Part shown: piece by piece, positions 32,220 through 40,339 of the stretch
Numbering within the stretch: the stretch's first letter is position 1
Layout: every line of letters starts with the position of its first letter
Virus record (IMG/VR): IMGVR_UViG_3300033148_004419
Coordinates: 1-42,556 of that record
Length of the DNA: 42,556 nucleotides
From: a virus
Direction: 5' to 3' (one strand)
Notes under the pieces: model-generated
Database searches by the model: none
The model's input: the letters and a program-made list of their open reading frames with translations, nothing else
What the model was told of the DNA's origin: nothing
Made by a program: the position numbers and the translations under genes

Positions 32220-32356
32220 TTTCTTTCTCTCTTTTTAAATATTCTGCTTACAAGTTTCGTTGTTAAAATAAAAAAAACAGAAGTAAGTGAGCCAACTGTG
32301 GCAGAAATGCCAACAATCTTAAACCAAAATAATATAAGGGAGTCAATTTCACTCAT
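32216..32356 (-). CDS. 46-residue single-span membrane protein
   Basis: One hydrophobic segment (FWFKIVGISATVGSLTSVFF) between an acidic start (MSEIDS) and a basic end (RIFKKRERK), giving an N-out/C-in charge pattern. ATGA overlap to the following gene supports translation. Function unknown. Confidence 0.55.
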   Translation of the reverse strand: MSEIDSLILFWFKIVGISATVGSLTSVFFILTTKLVSRIFKKRERK

Positions 32357-32357
32357 T

Positions 32358-32558
32358 TTATTCCTTAAAGTAGTTTTGGAAATGACATTCTAAAATACGT
32401 ATTACGTCCTTCGCAAAATCGTCAGCGCAAGCATCAGGGTAATCCTCATGATTAAACGAAATCTTGACCGTTCCATCCTTTCTTTCTAGCTTCATAATCC
32501 AATCATCAGGTTTTTCAGTTGTACTAAATGTTATTTTTCCATCTTCGCTGTGATTCAT
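32358..32558 (-). CDS. Unknown small protein, 66 aa
   Basis: The ATG at 32558, just after the upstream stop, is preferred; two earlier in-frame ATGs lie inside the upstream gene and lack ribosome-binding sites. Sequence: MNHSEDGKITFSTTEKPDDW, then LERKDGTVKISFNHEDYPDA. A small beta fold is likely. Not recognised. Confidence 0.55.
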   Translation of the reverse strand: MNHSEDGKITFSTTEKPDDWIMKLERKDGTVKISFNHEDYPDACADDFAKDVIRILECHFQNYFKE

Positions 32559-32559
32559 T

Positions 32560-32934
32560 TTAAGACCCTGTGCCGTGCTTTGGTTCATCTTTGACAAAAG
32601 ATACACCTGGCCCCTTGTTCGTCGAATATGAGCCATCTGACAGCGTATGGCGCGTCCTTGCAACCAGAGTATCTTCGTCAACGACGTAGAAGTTCTGGGT
32701 CTTTGCGATGTCGTAGTCCTGAATCTCTTCTCTAATGAACCGAATGAACTTCGGGTCTACGTCTTCGAACTCAAGCGCCTGGGCTTCCACAATAAACTCG
32801 TCACCATCCTCATCAAAAAGCAGAAGGTGTCCCTCTTTTTTAATAGAATTCCAGGTATCAATATCAGCATAAACATTCCTCTCAAAACGCATAGCATCAA
32901 AATCATCATCACCTGGTATATAAATAATCTTCAT
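32560..32934 (-). CDS. Acidic protein, 124 aa, next to the RNA ligase
   Basis: Strongly acidic with beta/alpha alternation (MKIIYIPGDDDFDAMRFERN, then LLLFDEDGDEFIVEAQALEF). Not recognised. Coupled by ATGA to the RNA ligase gene, so it could be a partner or regulator of that enzyme; this is only a positional guess. Confidence 0.65.
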   Translation of the reverse strand: MKIIYIPGDDDFDAMRFERNVYADIDTWNSIKKEGHLLLFDEDGDEFIVEAQALEFEDVDPKFIRFIREEIQDYDIAKTQNFYVVDEDTLVARTRHTLSDGSYSTNKGPGVSFVKDEPKHGTGS

Positions 32935-33626
32935 CTGAAATCCTTCACCTTCAATTTGAATTTAAGGGGAGTGCCGTTTCGAAAGCGTAATAGCGGTTCT
33001 GTTTTTGCGACAACACCTTCCATCACGTGTTCTTCTTCAGCAAAGAGCGACAATGGCTTGCTTTTGACAAAATCAACAATTTCGTCTGTTGTGAATGAGA
33101 ATATGGAATCACTATATCCATTAAAAACTAACGGCGCACAAGGGATTCCAAGATCATCAGCCATATCTTCAATAACTTTATGTTCCATCCACCATACCTT
33201 ATCAATATAGACATCAAAAAGACAGAAACGCTGCTCTTTTGAATAATATCCGCCACACTGAATCTTGGCACCATATCCCTCGCCAAACAACAAAACTTCC
33301 TCAGCGTCCTTAAAGACACTTTCCATCAATTCCAAGGTAAAGTGAGCCTGAAGATAAGATAATAGCTTAGGAGGGAGCATAGCGTTGTCTGTGCGACCTG
33401 CAAACGAGACCTGCGCTCCCTTTATATAATGAATGCGAATGTTCATGCCGTCGATCTTCTCTGTAATAATCCAGTTCTTGATGTTTGCGAACTCTGCACA
33501 AGCATAGTCACCTTCAATGAATTTCTGCCTGTTCTTTTGCATTGCTTGGGATGTGTTCTTTTTAAGATTTTCATCGTAATACCACCCCTCACGCTTCCAT
33601 AATGAATTCATCTTCGGATATTTCAT
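32931..33626 (-). CDS. RNA ligase (Rnl2-like nucleotidyltransferase)
   Basis: 231 residues with the ordered ligase motifs: I, EKIDG with catalytic Lys57; III, LLFGEGYG near 112-119; IIIa, FCLFDVYI near 134-141; IV, EGVVAK near 203-208; V, LKFKLKVKD near 221-229. These enzymes adenylate themselves and seal RNA nicks or join RNA ends. It lacks an obvious extra C-terminal domain and no polynucleotide kinase partner is visible. It could repair cleaved tRNA during infection; an intriguing but unproven link is the permuted tRNA-like sequence 4.4 kb away. Confidence 0.85.
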   Translation of the reverse strand: MKYPKMNSLWKREGWYYDENLKKNTSQAMQKNRQKFIEGDYACAEFANIKNWIITEKIDGMNIRIHYIKGAQVSFAGRTDNAMLPPKLLSYLQAHFTLELMESVFKDAEEVLLFGEGYGAKIQCGGYYSKEQRFCLFDVYIDKVWWMEHKVIEDMADDLGIPCAPLVFNGYSDSIFSFTTDEIVDFVKSKPLSLFAEEEHVMEGVVAKTEPLLRFRNGTPLKFKLKVKDFR

Positions 33627-33778
33627 GTTATCTCCTCATCGAAAGTTCTGCCTCTTTTGACCACTTCATCCTCAAGTTCTTCTAAAGAATAAAACCCAAC
33701 TGAGTTTTGTTCTTTTGCTAAAATATACAATTTCACAAGTAAAATATCGGGAATATCATTAATTTTTGGATGTTTCAT
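33623..33778 (-). CDS. Unknown 51-residue acidic protein
   Basis: Starts MKHPKINDIPDILLVKLYIL, then a charged helix (SLEELEDEVVKRGRTFDEEI). Both ends are ATGA overlaps, with the gene before it and with the RNA ligase, which supports real translation. Not recognised. Confidence 0.6.
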   Translation of the reverse strand: MKHPKINDIPDILLVKLYILAKEQNSVGFYSLEELEDEVVKRGRTFDEEIT

Positions 33779-33966
33779 TTTGACACCTCAACAGAATAAT
33801 TGATTTTTTCTGTCGTGCTTACGCAAAACTTTTCAAAGTCCCAATATTCTTGAAAATCTGTAATCACCTCACTCATAATACAACAAGACTCCATTTCAAC
33901 TTCGTATTTTTCTATGAGAATAGTTTCTCTGGTAACTATAAATTTCTTCTTTTCTTCACCTATCAT
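33775..33966 (-). CDS. Unknown small protein, 63 aa
   Basis: Started at the ATG preceded by AAGGAGACAAC, which overlaps the upstream stop. Sequence MIGEEKKKFIVTRETILIEK then EYWDFEKFCVSTTEKINYSV. Beta-rich. Not recognised. Confidence 0.6.
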   Translation of the reverse strand: MIGEEKKKFIVTRETILIEKYEVEMESCCIMSEVITDFQEYWDFEKFCVSTTEKINYSVEVSK

Positions 33967-34154
33967 GTTGTCTCCTTGTATAATAATCTCCAATGTAACG
34001 GACTGGCTACTGGCCTTCGACCTGAACAGATATAGGCTACCTTTCCAGTCCAAAAACCAATAGCCTCGTTAAGCTTGCCATAACGCCAAAATCTTATCTC
34101 GACAAGTCTGTGAATGTCTGGCTTCTCCCTATCAAAGGATATCCAGTCATTCAT
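33963..34154 (-). CDS. DUF551-like small protein, 63 aa
   Basis: Started at the ATG overlapping the upstream stop. The pattern NDWISFDREKPDIHRLVEIR ... SPLHWRLLYKE matches DUF551 (WI-x-F-x-E-x-P at the start, HW-x-L near the end). Second of three DUF551-like genes in this operon. Function unknown. Confidence 0.65.
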   Translation of the reverse strand: MNDWISFDREKPDIHRLVEIRFWRYGKLNEAIGFWTGKVAYICSGRRPVASPLHWRLLYKETT

Positions 34155-34426
34155 TTCACTTCCCATACATTACCTACAACAGGTTCGTCTTCGTCAAATA
34201 ACGTTATCACCTGGACCTCGCAACCCTTGAAATATACTTGATGCTCTTGTCCCGCAACAATCACAAGGAAATTAGCATGATCTCTTGGCATTTTTAATTC
34301 CATCTCATCTAATGTTATAGTAGAGATTTCACCCCGTACTATCTTAACGTGTTGACTGATAGGAGTAATGTAAAAAACATCCTCTGCTAACTGTATTTGA
34401 CCGTATCCCATGCTTTGCTCACTCAT
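34151..34426 (-). CDS. Unknown small protein, 91 aa
   Basis: Beta-rich: EDVFYITPISQHVKIVRGEI, then HANFLVIVAGQEHQVYFKGC. Not recognised. Overlaps both neighbours by 4-8 bases. Confidence 0.62.
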   Translation of the reverse strand: MSEQSMGYGQIQLAEDVFYITPISQHVKIVRGEISTITLDEMELKMPRDHANFLVIVAGQEHQVYFKGCEVQVITLFDEDEPVVGNVWEVK

Positions 34427-34706
34427 CCTCTCCCTCTACCTTTTCGTAAGTTTGTAAAAACACGTCCTCTTTGCAAGGATAGAACTCACCTTTGATTCCC
34501 TTGATGATATAGTCATTTTCTCCCGCATGCATTGTGCCTTCTAAGGTGTTAATATCGAGTCCAATGGCATTTTCTTTTCCAGCACCACCTTTTATTTTTC
34601 TGCATCCATCATGAGCGAAACCAATGAAATCACACATCTCGCTCCATGTATCCCATCTCAACTGAATTGCTTCAATAACTATTGGTTTCTTTCTATATTT
34701 ACTCAT
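34419..34706 (-). CDS. Conserved-type phage protein (KYRKKPIVIEAIQ family)
   Basis: 95 residues. The opening SKYRKKPIVIEAIQL and the C-terminal DYIIKGIKGEFYPCKEDVFL are hallmarks of a very common small phage protein of unknown function. Good ribosome-binding site (AAGGAGAAGAAG). It sits in the middle of the small-gene operon. Confidence 0.72.
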   Translation of the reverse strand: MSKYRKKPIVIEAIQLRWDTWSEMCDFIGFAHDGCRKIKGGAGKENAIGLDINTLEGTMHAGENDYIIKGIKGEFYPCKEDVFLQTYEKVEGEDE

Positions 34707-34716
34707 CTTCTTCTCC

Positions 34717-35004
34717 TTAAATGTTTTTGGGGTCGTCTTTATACTCTGGGGGCTCTGGTAATCTTGTCCAACATTTCACGAGGCCATCTGGTTTGACTTC
34801 ATCATAAGGAGTGCCATATATTTCAAAACATGGCCTAGGTAAATCTGAATTTTGCCATTTGCCGTCTTCGACTCTTGCTCCCATGAATGTATCATATACA
34901 ACCTCTTCTGTGTCGTGTTCGTCTCCCTGCCAGTCGCCTGATCTAACAAGTATCTTCTCAAACTTTGGGGGTAGTTCATCCTCTAGTCTTATCCATTCAC
35001 TCAT
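34717..35004 (-). CDS. DUF551 protein, 95 aa
   Basis: It begins MSEWIRLEDELPPKFEKILV and ends with CWTRLPEPPEYKDDPKNI; the W-I-x-x-x-x-x-LP start and the W-x-x-LPEPP end are the DUF551 signature. Third of three related genes in this operon and the most typical. Overlaps the upstream gene by 8 bases. Confidence 0.75.
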   Translation of the reverse strand: MSEWIRLEDELPPKFEKILVRSGDWQGDEHDTEEVVYDTFMGARVEDGKWQNSDLPRPCFEIYGTPYDEVKPDGLVKCWTRLPEPPEYKDDPKNI

Positions 35005-35233
35005 CCTCGATCTCCTTCAAGTAGTTATCAATCGTTTCCTCGAATTTGTCTATCTCTTTCCGCCTCTTGCCATCCGCTACTACCTCTTTCATCATCTGCC
35101 TCAACTTGAAAGCACGGATCTCTATCTCACCGTTTAAATCCTTTAAGGCTTGAAATAACATCTTCTCGCAACTCAAAAACCGCTTCATCTGTTCTGATGA
35201 CAACCCCAGCTTATCAAAACTCTTTGCTGCCAT
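34997..35233 (-). CDS. Helical protein, 78 aa, first gene of the small-gene operon
   Basis: All-helical and charged (GLSSEQMKRFLSCEKMLFQA, then KEIDKFEETIDNYLKEIEDE). Strong ribosome-binding site (AAAGGAGTG). It is the first gene after the strong terminator at 35314-35341, so a promoter for the small-gene operon should lie in 35234-35313; I see no clear consensus there. Not recognised. Confidence 0.62.
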   Translation of the reverse strand: MAAKSFDKLGLSSEQMKRFLSCEKMLFQALKDLNGEIEIRAFKLRQMMKEVVADGKRRKEIDKFEETIDNYLKEIEDE

Positions 35234-35313
35234 TATACACTCCTTTTGTGCTTCAGAGGCATTATTGCCTAATTGCTAAAAAATCATTGTATAACTTTTA
35301 CTTTTAAATGTGA

Positions 35314-35341
35314 AGAAAAAAAACCGGGGTTTGACCCCCGG
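35314..35341 (-). terminator. Rho-independent terminator of the packaging operon
   Basis: Stem CCGGGG / CCCCGG with a 6-base loop, followed on the minus strand by eight Ts. It lies 23 bases after the 62-residue gene and separates the packaging module from the small-gene operon. Confidence 0.88.
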
Positions 35342-35364
35342 GGAGACATAAAAATGAGAAATGT

Positions 35365-35553
35365 CTACTTATATCTGCTGCTGCGGACCTTGCCAATCAT
35401 TTTATTCTGGTCAGCATCTAACTCAGGCTGAGTATCAGTGTACCCGCCCTCCATGATCGCAAAGTTTCTCTTGGGATATGATTTTGTAACCACTTCTTGA
35501 GGCATGTTGGCCTTGTCATTCTTGCCAGTTCCAAAATACTTTTTCTTAGCCAT
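35365..35553 (-). CDS. Small basic protein, 62 aa, after the portal gene
   Basis: It begins MAKKKYFGTGKNDKANMPQE and ends KMIGKVRSSRYK. Small basic proteins with such ends are often found next to portal genes in phages; some are virion-associated. It has a ribosome-binding site (AAGGAG) and ends just before the operon terminator. No family name. Confidence 0.6.
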   Translation of the reverse strand: MAKKKYFGTGKNDKANMPQEVVTKSYPKRNFAIMEGGYTDTQPELDADQNKMIGKVRSSRYK

Positions 35554-35572
35554 TATAGACTCCTTGTGAAAA

Positions 35573-35606
35573 CTTCAGTTGTCCGGAATTTCCGGTTAAC
35601 TGAAAG
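35573..35606. repeat. Long hairpin between the Lar-like gene and the small basic gene
   Basis: Outer arms CTTCAGTT / AACTGAAAG and inner arms CCGGAA / TTCCGG with a one-base centre make a near-perfect inverted repeat. On the minus strand it is followed by GTTTTCAC, so it may be a weak terminator or a transcript-stabilising hairpin. Confidence 0.45.
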
Positions 35607-35663
35607 GATTATTGATACCTCTATTCACTAGATAGAGTAAACCCATTCTTGCAGATCAAAACT

Positions 35664-35852
35664 TTATTGTGAACCCGATTTCTTCACTCGATTATTCCAT
35701 ACTTCAACACAATCGACATATGTCTTATGTGGCTGTGTTTCAATTAAACAATCAGTACACTGAACAGCATGACCAGGGAATTCATCATTTTTACCATAAT
35801 ATAAATGCTCTGGTTCACCTCCACAAAAAGGACATTCTTTTAAATATGCCAT
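35664..35852 (-). CDS. Lar-type restriction alleviation protein
   Basis: 62 residues from ATG 35852. LKECPFCGGEPEHLYYG, then VQCTDCLIETQP and a final VEVWNNRVKK give the CPFCG ... C-x-x-C ... WN-R pattern of the Lar/restriction-alleviation family, small zinc-binding proteins. The start overlaps no gene and has no strong ribosome-binding site; an alternative TTG start six codons upstream overlaps the portal gene. Confidence 0.68.
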   Translation of the reverse strand: MAYLKECPFCGGEPEHLYYGKNDEFPGHAVQCTDCLIETQPHKTYVDCVEVWNNRVKKSGSQ

Positions 35853-35856
35853 AATT

Positions 35857-37923
35857 TTATTGTAACCCAATATTTTGTAACGCCGTTAACCCCTCTTGAA
35901 AACCACCTGCTGAATCGTCAACTGCCTTAACAACACTCTCTTCGCTGCCCAATTGTAACGAATTCACAATCTCAAGCAATCTCTGTATCTGATTTAAGTC
36001 CATCTCTTGAAGCTCTTTTATCGCCCTTACCTTGTCGAGACGCGCACTCGCTATGTTCTCAACTGCCTCAGCTTCACGCTGGGTCGCTAGACTGCGGTTC
36101 TCCTCAACTCGACTGATACGCTCAACACCAAGACCCTGGTTCGCTAATGCTCGTGACTTGAGATCGTCAATCTGTGCTTTCAGTACCTCCATCTGTACCG
36201 CCTCTTGCTTCTGCTGCTGCTGTGCTTGCTCTTGCTGACGCTTCTGCATGTTCTCAATAACTTCAGTCTTGTTCTGTATGTTACTCGCATTGAGCAAGTC
36301 CTCTGGTGTGATCGGTAATCCACCCTGCGCTAGCTCCCACATCTGTGCAAACTGCATCTGCTTCTGTGTCGTTGTGTTGAGACCGTCCTCAACTTCAATG
36401 TCAAACTTCTGAAACGCCTTCTGCCTGAACTGAGGCGATACCTCCTCACCTGTAATACGAGATATCTTTCCCTCTCTGAAGTTCGCCTGAATCATGTCTA
36501 TCATTATCGATCCAAGCAGCTTCTGTGAATAGTCTAACTGGTCGAATAACTTCTGTAATGTTGTTAAACCAGCCCCCTGCCTCAACATAGATAAGATCCC
36601 GGCTTTGTCATCATCAGCAGCTCCGAGAAGCTCCTCATTGATGCCCGAGATCTTCATTATCTCGTTCCCCAATGCCTCACCTACCTGAAGCATGGATGGG
36701 TCTATACGAGGCGGTTCTATCTGTTTCACGGCACCTATCATCCCTGCCTTGACCGCTACGCCCTTCCCCTGGCCTGTCATAAATGCGTCCTTGGGATTGA
36801 CTAACGCCTGTTCTTCGTAAATCAGTCCAGAGTTTATCTGTGACTCAAATATGTCTAACTCAATGATCTTGCGACGATTGTATAAATACTGAGCATCACG
36901 CAAGCCACGTACAATACCCTGCATCCTCCATGGATAATAAGGTAAGTCAGGATCGTAGTATCCTAATACTGGTATAAATGGATATCTGTCGATAGGATGC
37001 AACTCGTGACCATATGGGTTCTCACCATGATAGAATACCCTGCCGTCAACACAATATACCGTCTTTACCGTAGGTATATCGATAGTCTTTTCTATCCTAT
37101 TTGTATCTAAAGCTACAAACTCCTCAAGCGTCTCGTCATCACCAAAATACTCAACAGTATCGCCAGTGACAACATCCTCAATTATACGCTGCGTGCGTGT
37201 GTCAATATACCAGAACTCATCAAGCGCTATAAGATTGTTCTGACCCATACTATAAGACTCAGGCATGTAGTTGAACTTGCCGTCTCTATTGCCTCGAGGC
37301 TGTATCTCCTCAATCTCTTTCTCCCTTCCCGGGAACAACGCCATTAACTGCTTCTTCGACTTCCATAGTCGCCTCCATAGATAATTGCAGTCGCTAAGAT
37401 CCTTCTTGCGCCAATATGGGTCCATCAGATAGCTGTTGTACCCTGTATTGTCGACACAGATGTCACCATTGACGCTATCACGGCGGTAATCCATCCATAC
37501 ACTTAACAGGTTCATCCCAGTCGTACACGCACCCTCAAACGCATCGCTAATCGTTTCCAATATGTTGTCTCGCTTCGTCGCCCAAAATAATGTCTTGCTG
37601 ATTTGATCCGATGTGTATTGATCGCTGTTCTCTATCGGTATCGACACCATGCTCTTTCGTGTCTTTCGCTGATGACCCGTCACCATGTTGATGTTCGATC
37701 GTATTCTGTTAAAGTTGAAATGCTTCTTCGATATCCTGGGATTACCGTAGATCTCATTCCATAGCTGTTGGTCGCCAGCCTTGAAACGTGAGTCAATATC
37801 AGCTTCAACCCAATAAGATTGATTGATCGTTATTGATTCCCGGTATGCATCCTCCATCATGGACTTGATGTCTTTCTCGCCTCCATCTGCATAATATCTC
37901 TCGTTAAGATTTGGTTGTATCAT
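35857..37923 (-). CDS. Portal protein (P22-like)
   Basis: 688 residues from the ATG with ribosome-binding site GGGGGAGGAT. The N-terminal region (QSYWVEADIDSRFKAGDQQL, then HFNFNRIRSNINMVTGHQRK) and the middle (GIVRGLRDAQYLYNRRKIIE) fit the P22-like portal family. The C-terminal ~130 residues form a Gln-rich coiled coil (QKRQQEQAQQQQKQEAVQME) with two helices, likely the barrel. The dodecameric portal is the DNA entry ring of the capsid. Directly after TerL, the usual order. Confidence 0.85.
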   Translation of the reverse strand: MIQPNLNERYYADGGEKDIKSMMEDAYRESITINQSYWVEADIDSRFKAGDQQLWNEIYGNPRISKKHFNFNRIRSNINMVTGHQRKTRKSMVSIPIENSDQYTSDQISKTLFWATKRDNILETISDAFEGACTTGMNLLSVWMDYRRDSVNGDICVDNTGYNSYLMDPYWRKKDLSDCNYLWRRLWKSKKQLMALFPGREKEIEEIQPRGNRDGKFNYMPESYSMGQNNLIALDEFWYIDTRTQRIIEDVVTGDTVEYFGDDETLEEFVALDTNRIEKTIDIPTVKTVYCVDGRVFYHGENPYGHELHPIDRYPFIPVLGYYDPDLPYYPWRMQGIVRGLRDAQYLYNRRKIIELDIFESQINSGLIYEEQALVNPKDAFMTGQGKGVAVKAGMIGAVKQIEPPRIDPSMLQVGEALGNEIMKISGINEELLGAADDDKAGILSMLRQGAGLTTLQKLFDQLDYSQKLLGSIMIDMIQANFREGKISRITGEEVSPQFRQKAFQKFDIEVEDGLNTTTQKQMQFAQMWELAQGGLPITPEDLLNASNIQNKTEVIENMQKRQQEQAQQQQKQEAVQMEVLKAQIDDLKSRALANQGLGVERISRVEENRSLATQREAEAVENIASARLDKVRAIKELQEMDLNQIQRLLEIVNSLQLGSEESVVKAVDDSAGGFQEGLTALQNIGLQ

Positions 37924-37934
37924 ATCCTCCCCCT

Positions 37935-39219
37935 TCAATATGGATCTCTAAAAAACGCGGGTAAGTTCATTTGCATTTGCATTCCCATTGCTTCATGGTA
38001 ACGCATGTCTAACTCCTCCGGTGTCGTCGCATTCAAACCTTGCTCAAACCAGAACATAGCTGCATAACGGTCCGCATCCATACAGTGATCGTTTGTTTTC
38101 TTTGGCTTCTCCTCTCCGAGTAACGCTGCTTTCTCGTCCCATACATATGTCTGCATCTCTTGCAACGTAACCTTGCATTGCTTGCATATCTTCAGCGCTC
38201 CAGTCGTCAATAACTGAGCGTAAAAACGTATACCGTCAAGCACATCGTTGTTGGCTTCCATTATGTTCATGATTCCTTGCTTGCGACACTCCGCTATGAA
38301 ACTCGCTGCCGATGGATCGATCAGTACTGCCTTGACGTTGTATCCATCACAGAACTGCACTAGATCTTGTGCGTACTCCTCGTCTGTCTTTTGCCTTAAC
38401 TTCTTCTTCGATGACCAGTAGTATTCCTTCTCTTTCCACATGTTAGGATACTTGTCGGGATTGTAGCCGAACAGACCAAACGCACATGGGTTCACGGTTC
38501 CATAATCAACACCTACAACATAATACTTGCCCCTGCTCTGTGGAAACGGTATGCAATGGATGTCCTCGTCGAAGAAGTCGTAAATCGTACCTTCAGCCAA
38601 TACCCAGTCGCCATCGATAAATCTGCGATACCACAGACCTCTATACTCCATCTTCAAATTATTCTTATAATCAGCAGTCAGACTCGGGTTGTCGTCAAGA
38701 ACAAATTTGAATCGCTTGAGATCTAACTCCTCGTGTCTGTCCATGTAATCAGTTTTCAACCAGTGGAAAGGACTGTCCGGGTTGGTCGTTAGAAACATCT
38801 TTGCACCTTCAACACTGAGACGTGACAATAACATCTTAAAGAAGTTCTCGGGTATCGTCGTGCCTTCGTCAACTAATGCACCTGCAAACGTACAACCCCT
38901 TATCTTACCTTCAGCACGATCATCGTTAGCTCCGATAACATGCACAACGCGACCCCATAAATGCAGCTCTCTGTTGCCTGAGAAGTACTGCATCTCTGCA
39001 CCTAATAACCGTGCTAACTCTGATATGATGTTTCTCTTTAATGAGTCTCCTGACTTGCCGATGATGCACATGTCGCCCTGAATGGACGAGGAAGCAAACT
39101 CGATGAACCTTAATAATGCGCTAAACGATTTACCAGAGCGGACCGCACCTTCCCAAAAGTTCAAACGCGCGTCTGATTGCCAAAGATTGCTTTTGCTTGT
39201 CCGATAACTCGTGTAGCAT
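37935..39219 (-). CDS. terL: Terminase large subunit, with an apparent +1 frameshift near the start
   Basis: The ATPase/nuclease that packages DNA. The main frame carries Walker A EGAVRSGKS, Walker B GALVDEG and the nuclease aspartates in VVGVDYG and AVLIDPSA, ending at 37935. It has no ATG upstream. The expected N-terminus (MLHELSDKQKQSLA) starts at ATG 39219, two bases after the terS stop, but in the other frame. Joining the frames near 39177 by skipping one base gives a 427-residue protein ending the motif as SDARLNFWEGAVRSGKS. The region is a real frameshift, a programmed event or a one-base sequence error. A TTG at 39164 is the only simple in-frame start and has no ribosome-binding site. 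Confidence 0.85.
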
Positions 39220-39221
39220 AA

Positions 39222-39668
39222 CTATGTAACATCTTCTATTTTCTTTTGACCGTTAATGTAATCAAGTATCTCACCTTGATGTTTTAACTCTTTCTTCAAT
39301 GCTTTAATCTTGGCTTGCGCTTTTATTAGTTCTTCTGTTTCTAAACTCTCATTTACTTCCTTTTGAACCCCTAGCACTCTAGGCATAAACGTTTTAATTA
39401 CCCACTTGTCAGGACTTTTTTCCATTGATTGTTTATACATTTTACGACCCAGTATTCTTAAAGCACGTTTATGGTACTCACTCAATATGGCAGGGTAATC
39501 TTCTACTAAACCATGAAACCAACTATCTGACCTCTCATGTCTTTCTGAGAATTCAGAAAGGTGCCACACTCCTGGCTCTGATACACATGCAATCAATTCT
39601 TTTCCCAATTCATGTAACTTATCATCAGTCCATATAATTTGATGTCTGCATCCTTTTGTTTTACCCAT
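39222..39668 (-). CDS. terS: Terminase small subunit
   Basis: 148 residues from ATG 39668, inside the end of the CxxC gene. N-terminal helix-turn-helix-like DNA-binding region (VWHLSEFSERHERSDSWFHG), middle basic part (YHKRALRILGRKMYKQSMEK) and C-terminal coiled coil (QAKIKALKKELKHQGEILDY), the common TerS layout. It lies immediately before terL. It recognises packaging sites as a ring. Confidence 0.75.
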   Translation of the reverse strand: MGKTKGCRHQIIWTDDKLHELGKELIACVSEPGVWHLSEFSERHERSDSWFHGLVEDYPAILSEYHKRALRILGRKMYKQSMEKSPDKWVIKTFMPRVLGVQKEVNESLETEELIKAQAKIKALKKELKHQGEILDYINGQKKIEDVT

Positions 39669-39822
39669 GATTTGACTCACCTCTCTTATATTTAAGCCAT
39701 TTTTGGTAGTTACCTAGGGAATATTCAGCCTCGAGTTCAAGTCCTTTAGGAAGTTTCAATCGTTTGCATGCTTTACATTTCAATGCTTTCTTTGTGGCTC
39801 TTATCCGGCCAACACGGGGCAT
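39661..39822 (-). CDS. Basic CxxC protein, 53 aa
   Basis: MPRVGRIRATKKALKCKACK, then LKLPKGLELEAEYSLGNYQK. Very basic with a CKAC pair; strong ribosome-binding site (AGGAGGGGAT). It overlaps the start of terS by 8 bases, so it leads the packaging operon. Perhaps a small DNA-binding or regulatory protein. Confidence 0.62.
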   Translation of the reverse strand: MPRVGRIRATKKALKCKACKRLKLPKGLELEAEYSLGNYQKWLKYKRGESNHG

Positions 39823-39896
39823 ATCCCCTCCTAGTTATAATGTTATTTTGAGAGAGGGGTTGATAAATGACAAGATTTTATTTTGTTGTTTTTTTC

Positions 39897-39926
39897 TTGT
39901 GCAATTAATTCTTGTTGTGGTATAGT
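39897..39926 (+). promoter_or_regulatory. Candidate promoter of the rightward small-gene operon
   Basis: -35 TTGTGC (39897-39902) and -10 TATAGT (39921-39926), spacer 18 bp. A second TATAAG (39934-39939 region) lies downstream, so an alternative start is possible. The intergenic gap 39823-40033 holds this and the structured leader. Confidence 0.5.
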
Positions 39927-39937
39927 GTTTGTTATAA

Positions 39938-40033
39938 GTTAGAGGATCGGCTCCATGATCCGCTTAGCACGGGATATCCTCGGAGTGTTGAGCCTTCCTT
40001 TGACAGAGATAACAACAACAAAGGAGAAATAGC
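39938..40033 (+). promoter_or_regulatory. Structured 5' leader with competing hairpins
   Basis: The leader can form GAGGAT / ATCCTC, or GGATC / GATCC, or GGCTC / GAGCC; these share bases and exclude one another. It ends in AAGGAG before the first gene. Mutually exclusive stems suggest attenuation or a switch; no known riboswitch class fits. Confidence 0.4.
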
Positions 40034-40330
40034 ATGAAGAAAACTGTAAGCACAAACGATTTTATAGTCAGCTTTTCGGGACAATACGAAAACAATTTCT
40101 CAGATGAAGGGAAAATAGCGTTGTACGATTATTTGATAGAACTAGAGGAGAGCATCGGGGAGGAGTTCGAACTTGACCCGATAGCTTTGTGTTGTGAGTA
40201 CGCTGAATATGAGGACTTTGAGGAGTTCCGATCTGAATACGGAGAGGAGTACAAAAGCGTTGCCGATATCCGTGAAAAGACCTCTATGGTGTGTGTTGGC
40301 GAAAACGGTTTCATAATTAGCATATTTTAA
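40034..40330 (+). CDS. Common small acidic phage protein, 98 aa
   Basis: It begins MKKTVSTNDFIVSFSGQYEN and contains LDPIALCCEYAEYEDFEEFR and a final VCVGENGFIISIF; this pattern is frequent in phages but of unknown function. Strong ribosome-binding site (AAAGGAG). First gene of the rightward operon and the most acidic. Confidence 0.7.
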   Translation: MKKTVSTNDFIVSFSGQYENNFSDEGKIALYDYLIELEESIGEEFELDPIALCCEYAEYEDFEEFRSEYGEEYKSVADIREKTSMVCVGENGFIISIF

Positions 40331-40339
40331 GGAGATAGC

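Noticed and set aside
32647-33210. 187-codon plus-strand frame
   Set aside because: Antisense to the RNA ligase and its neighbour, both with clear support.
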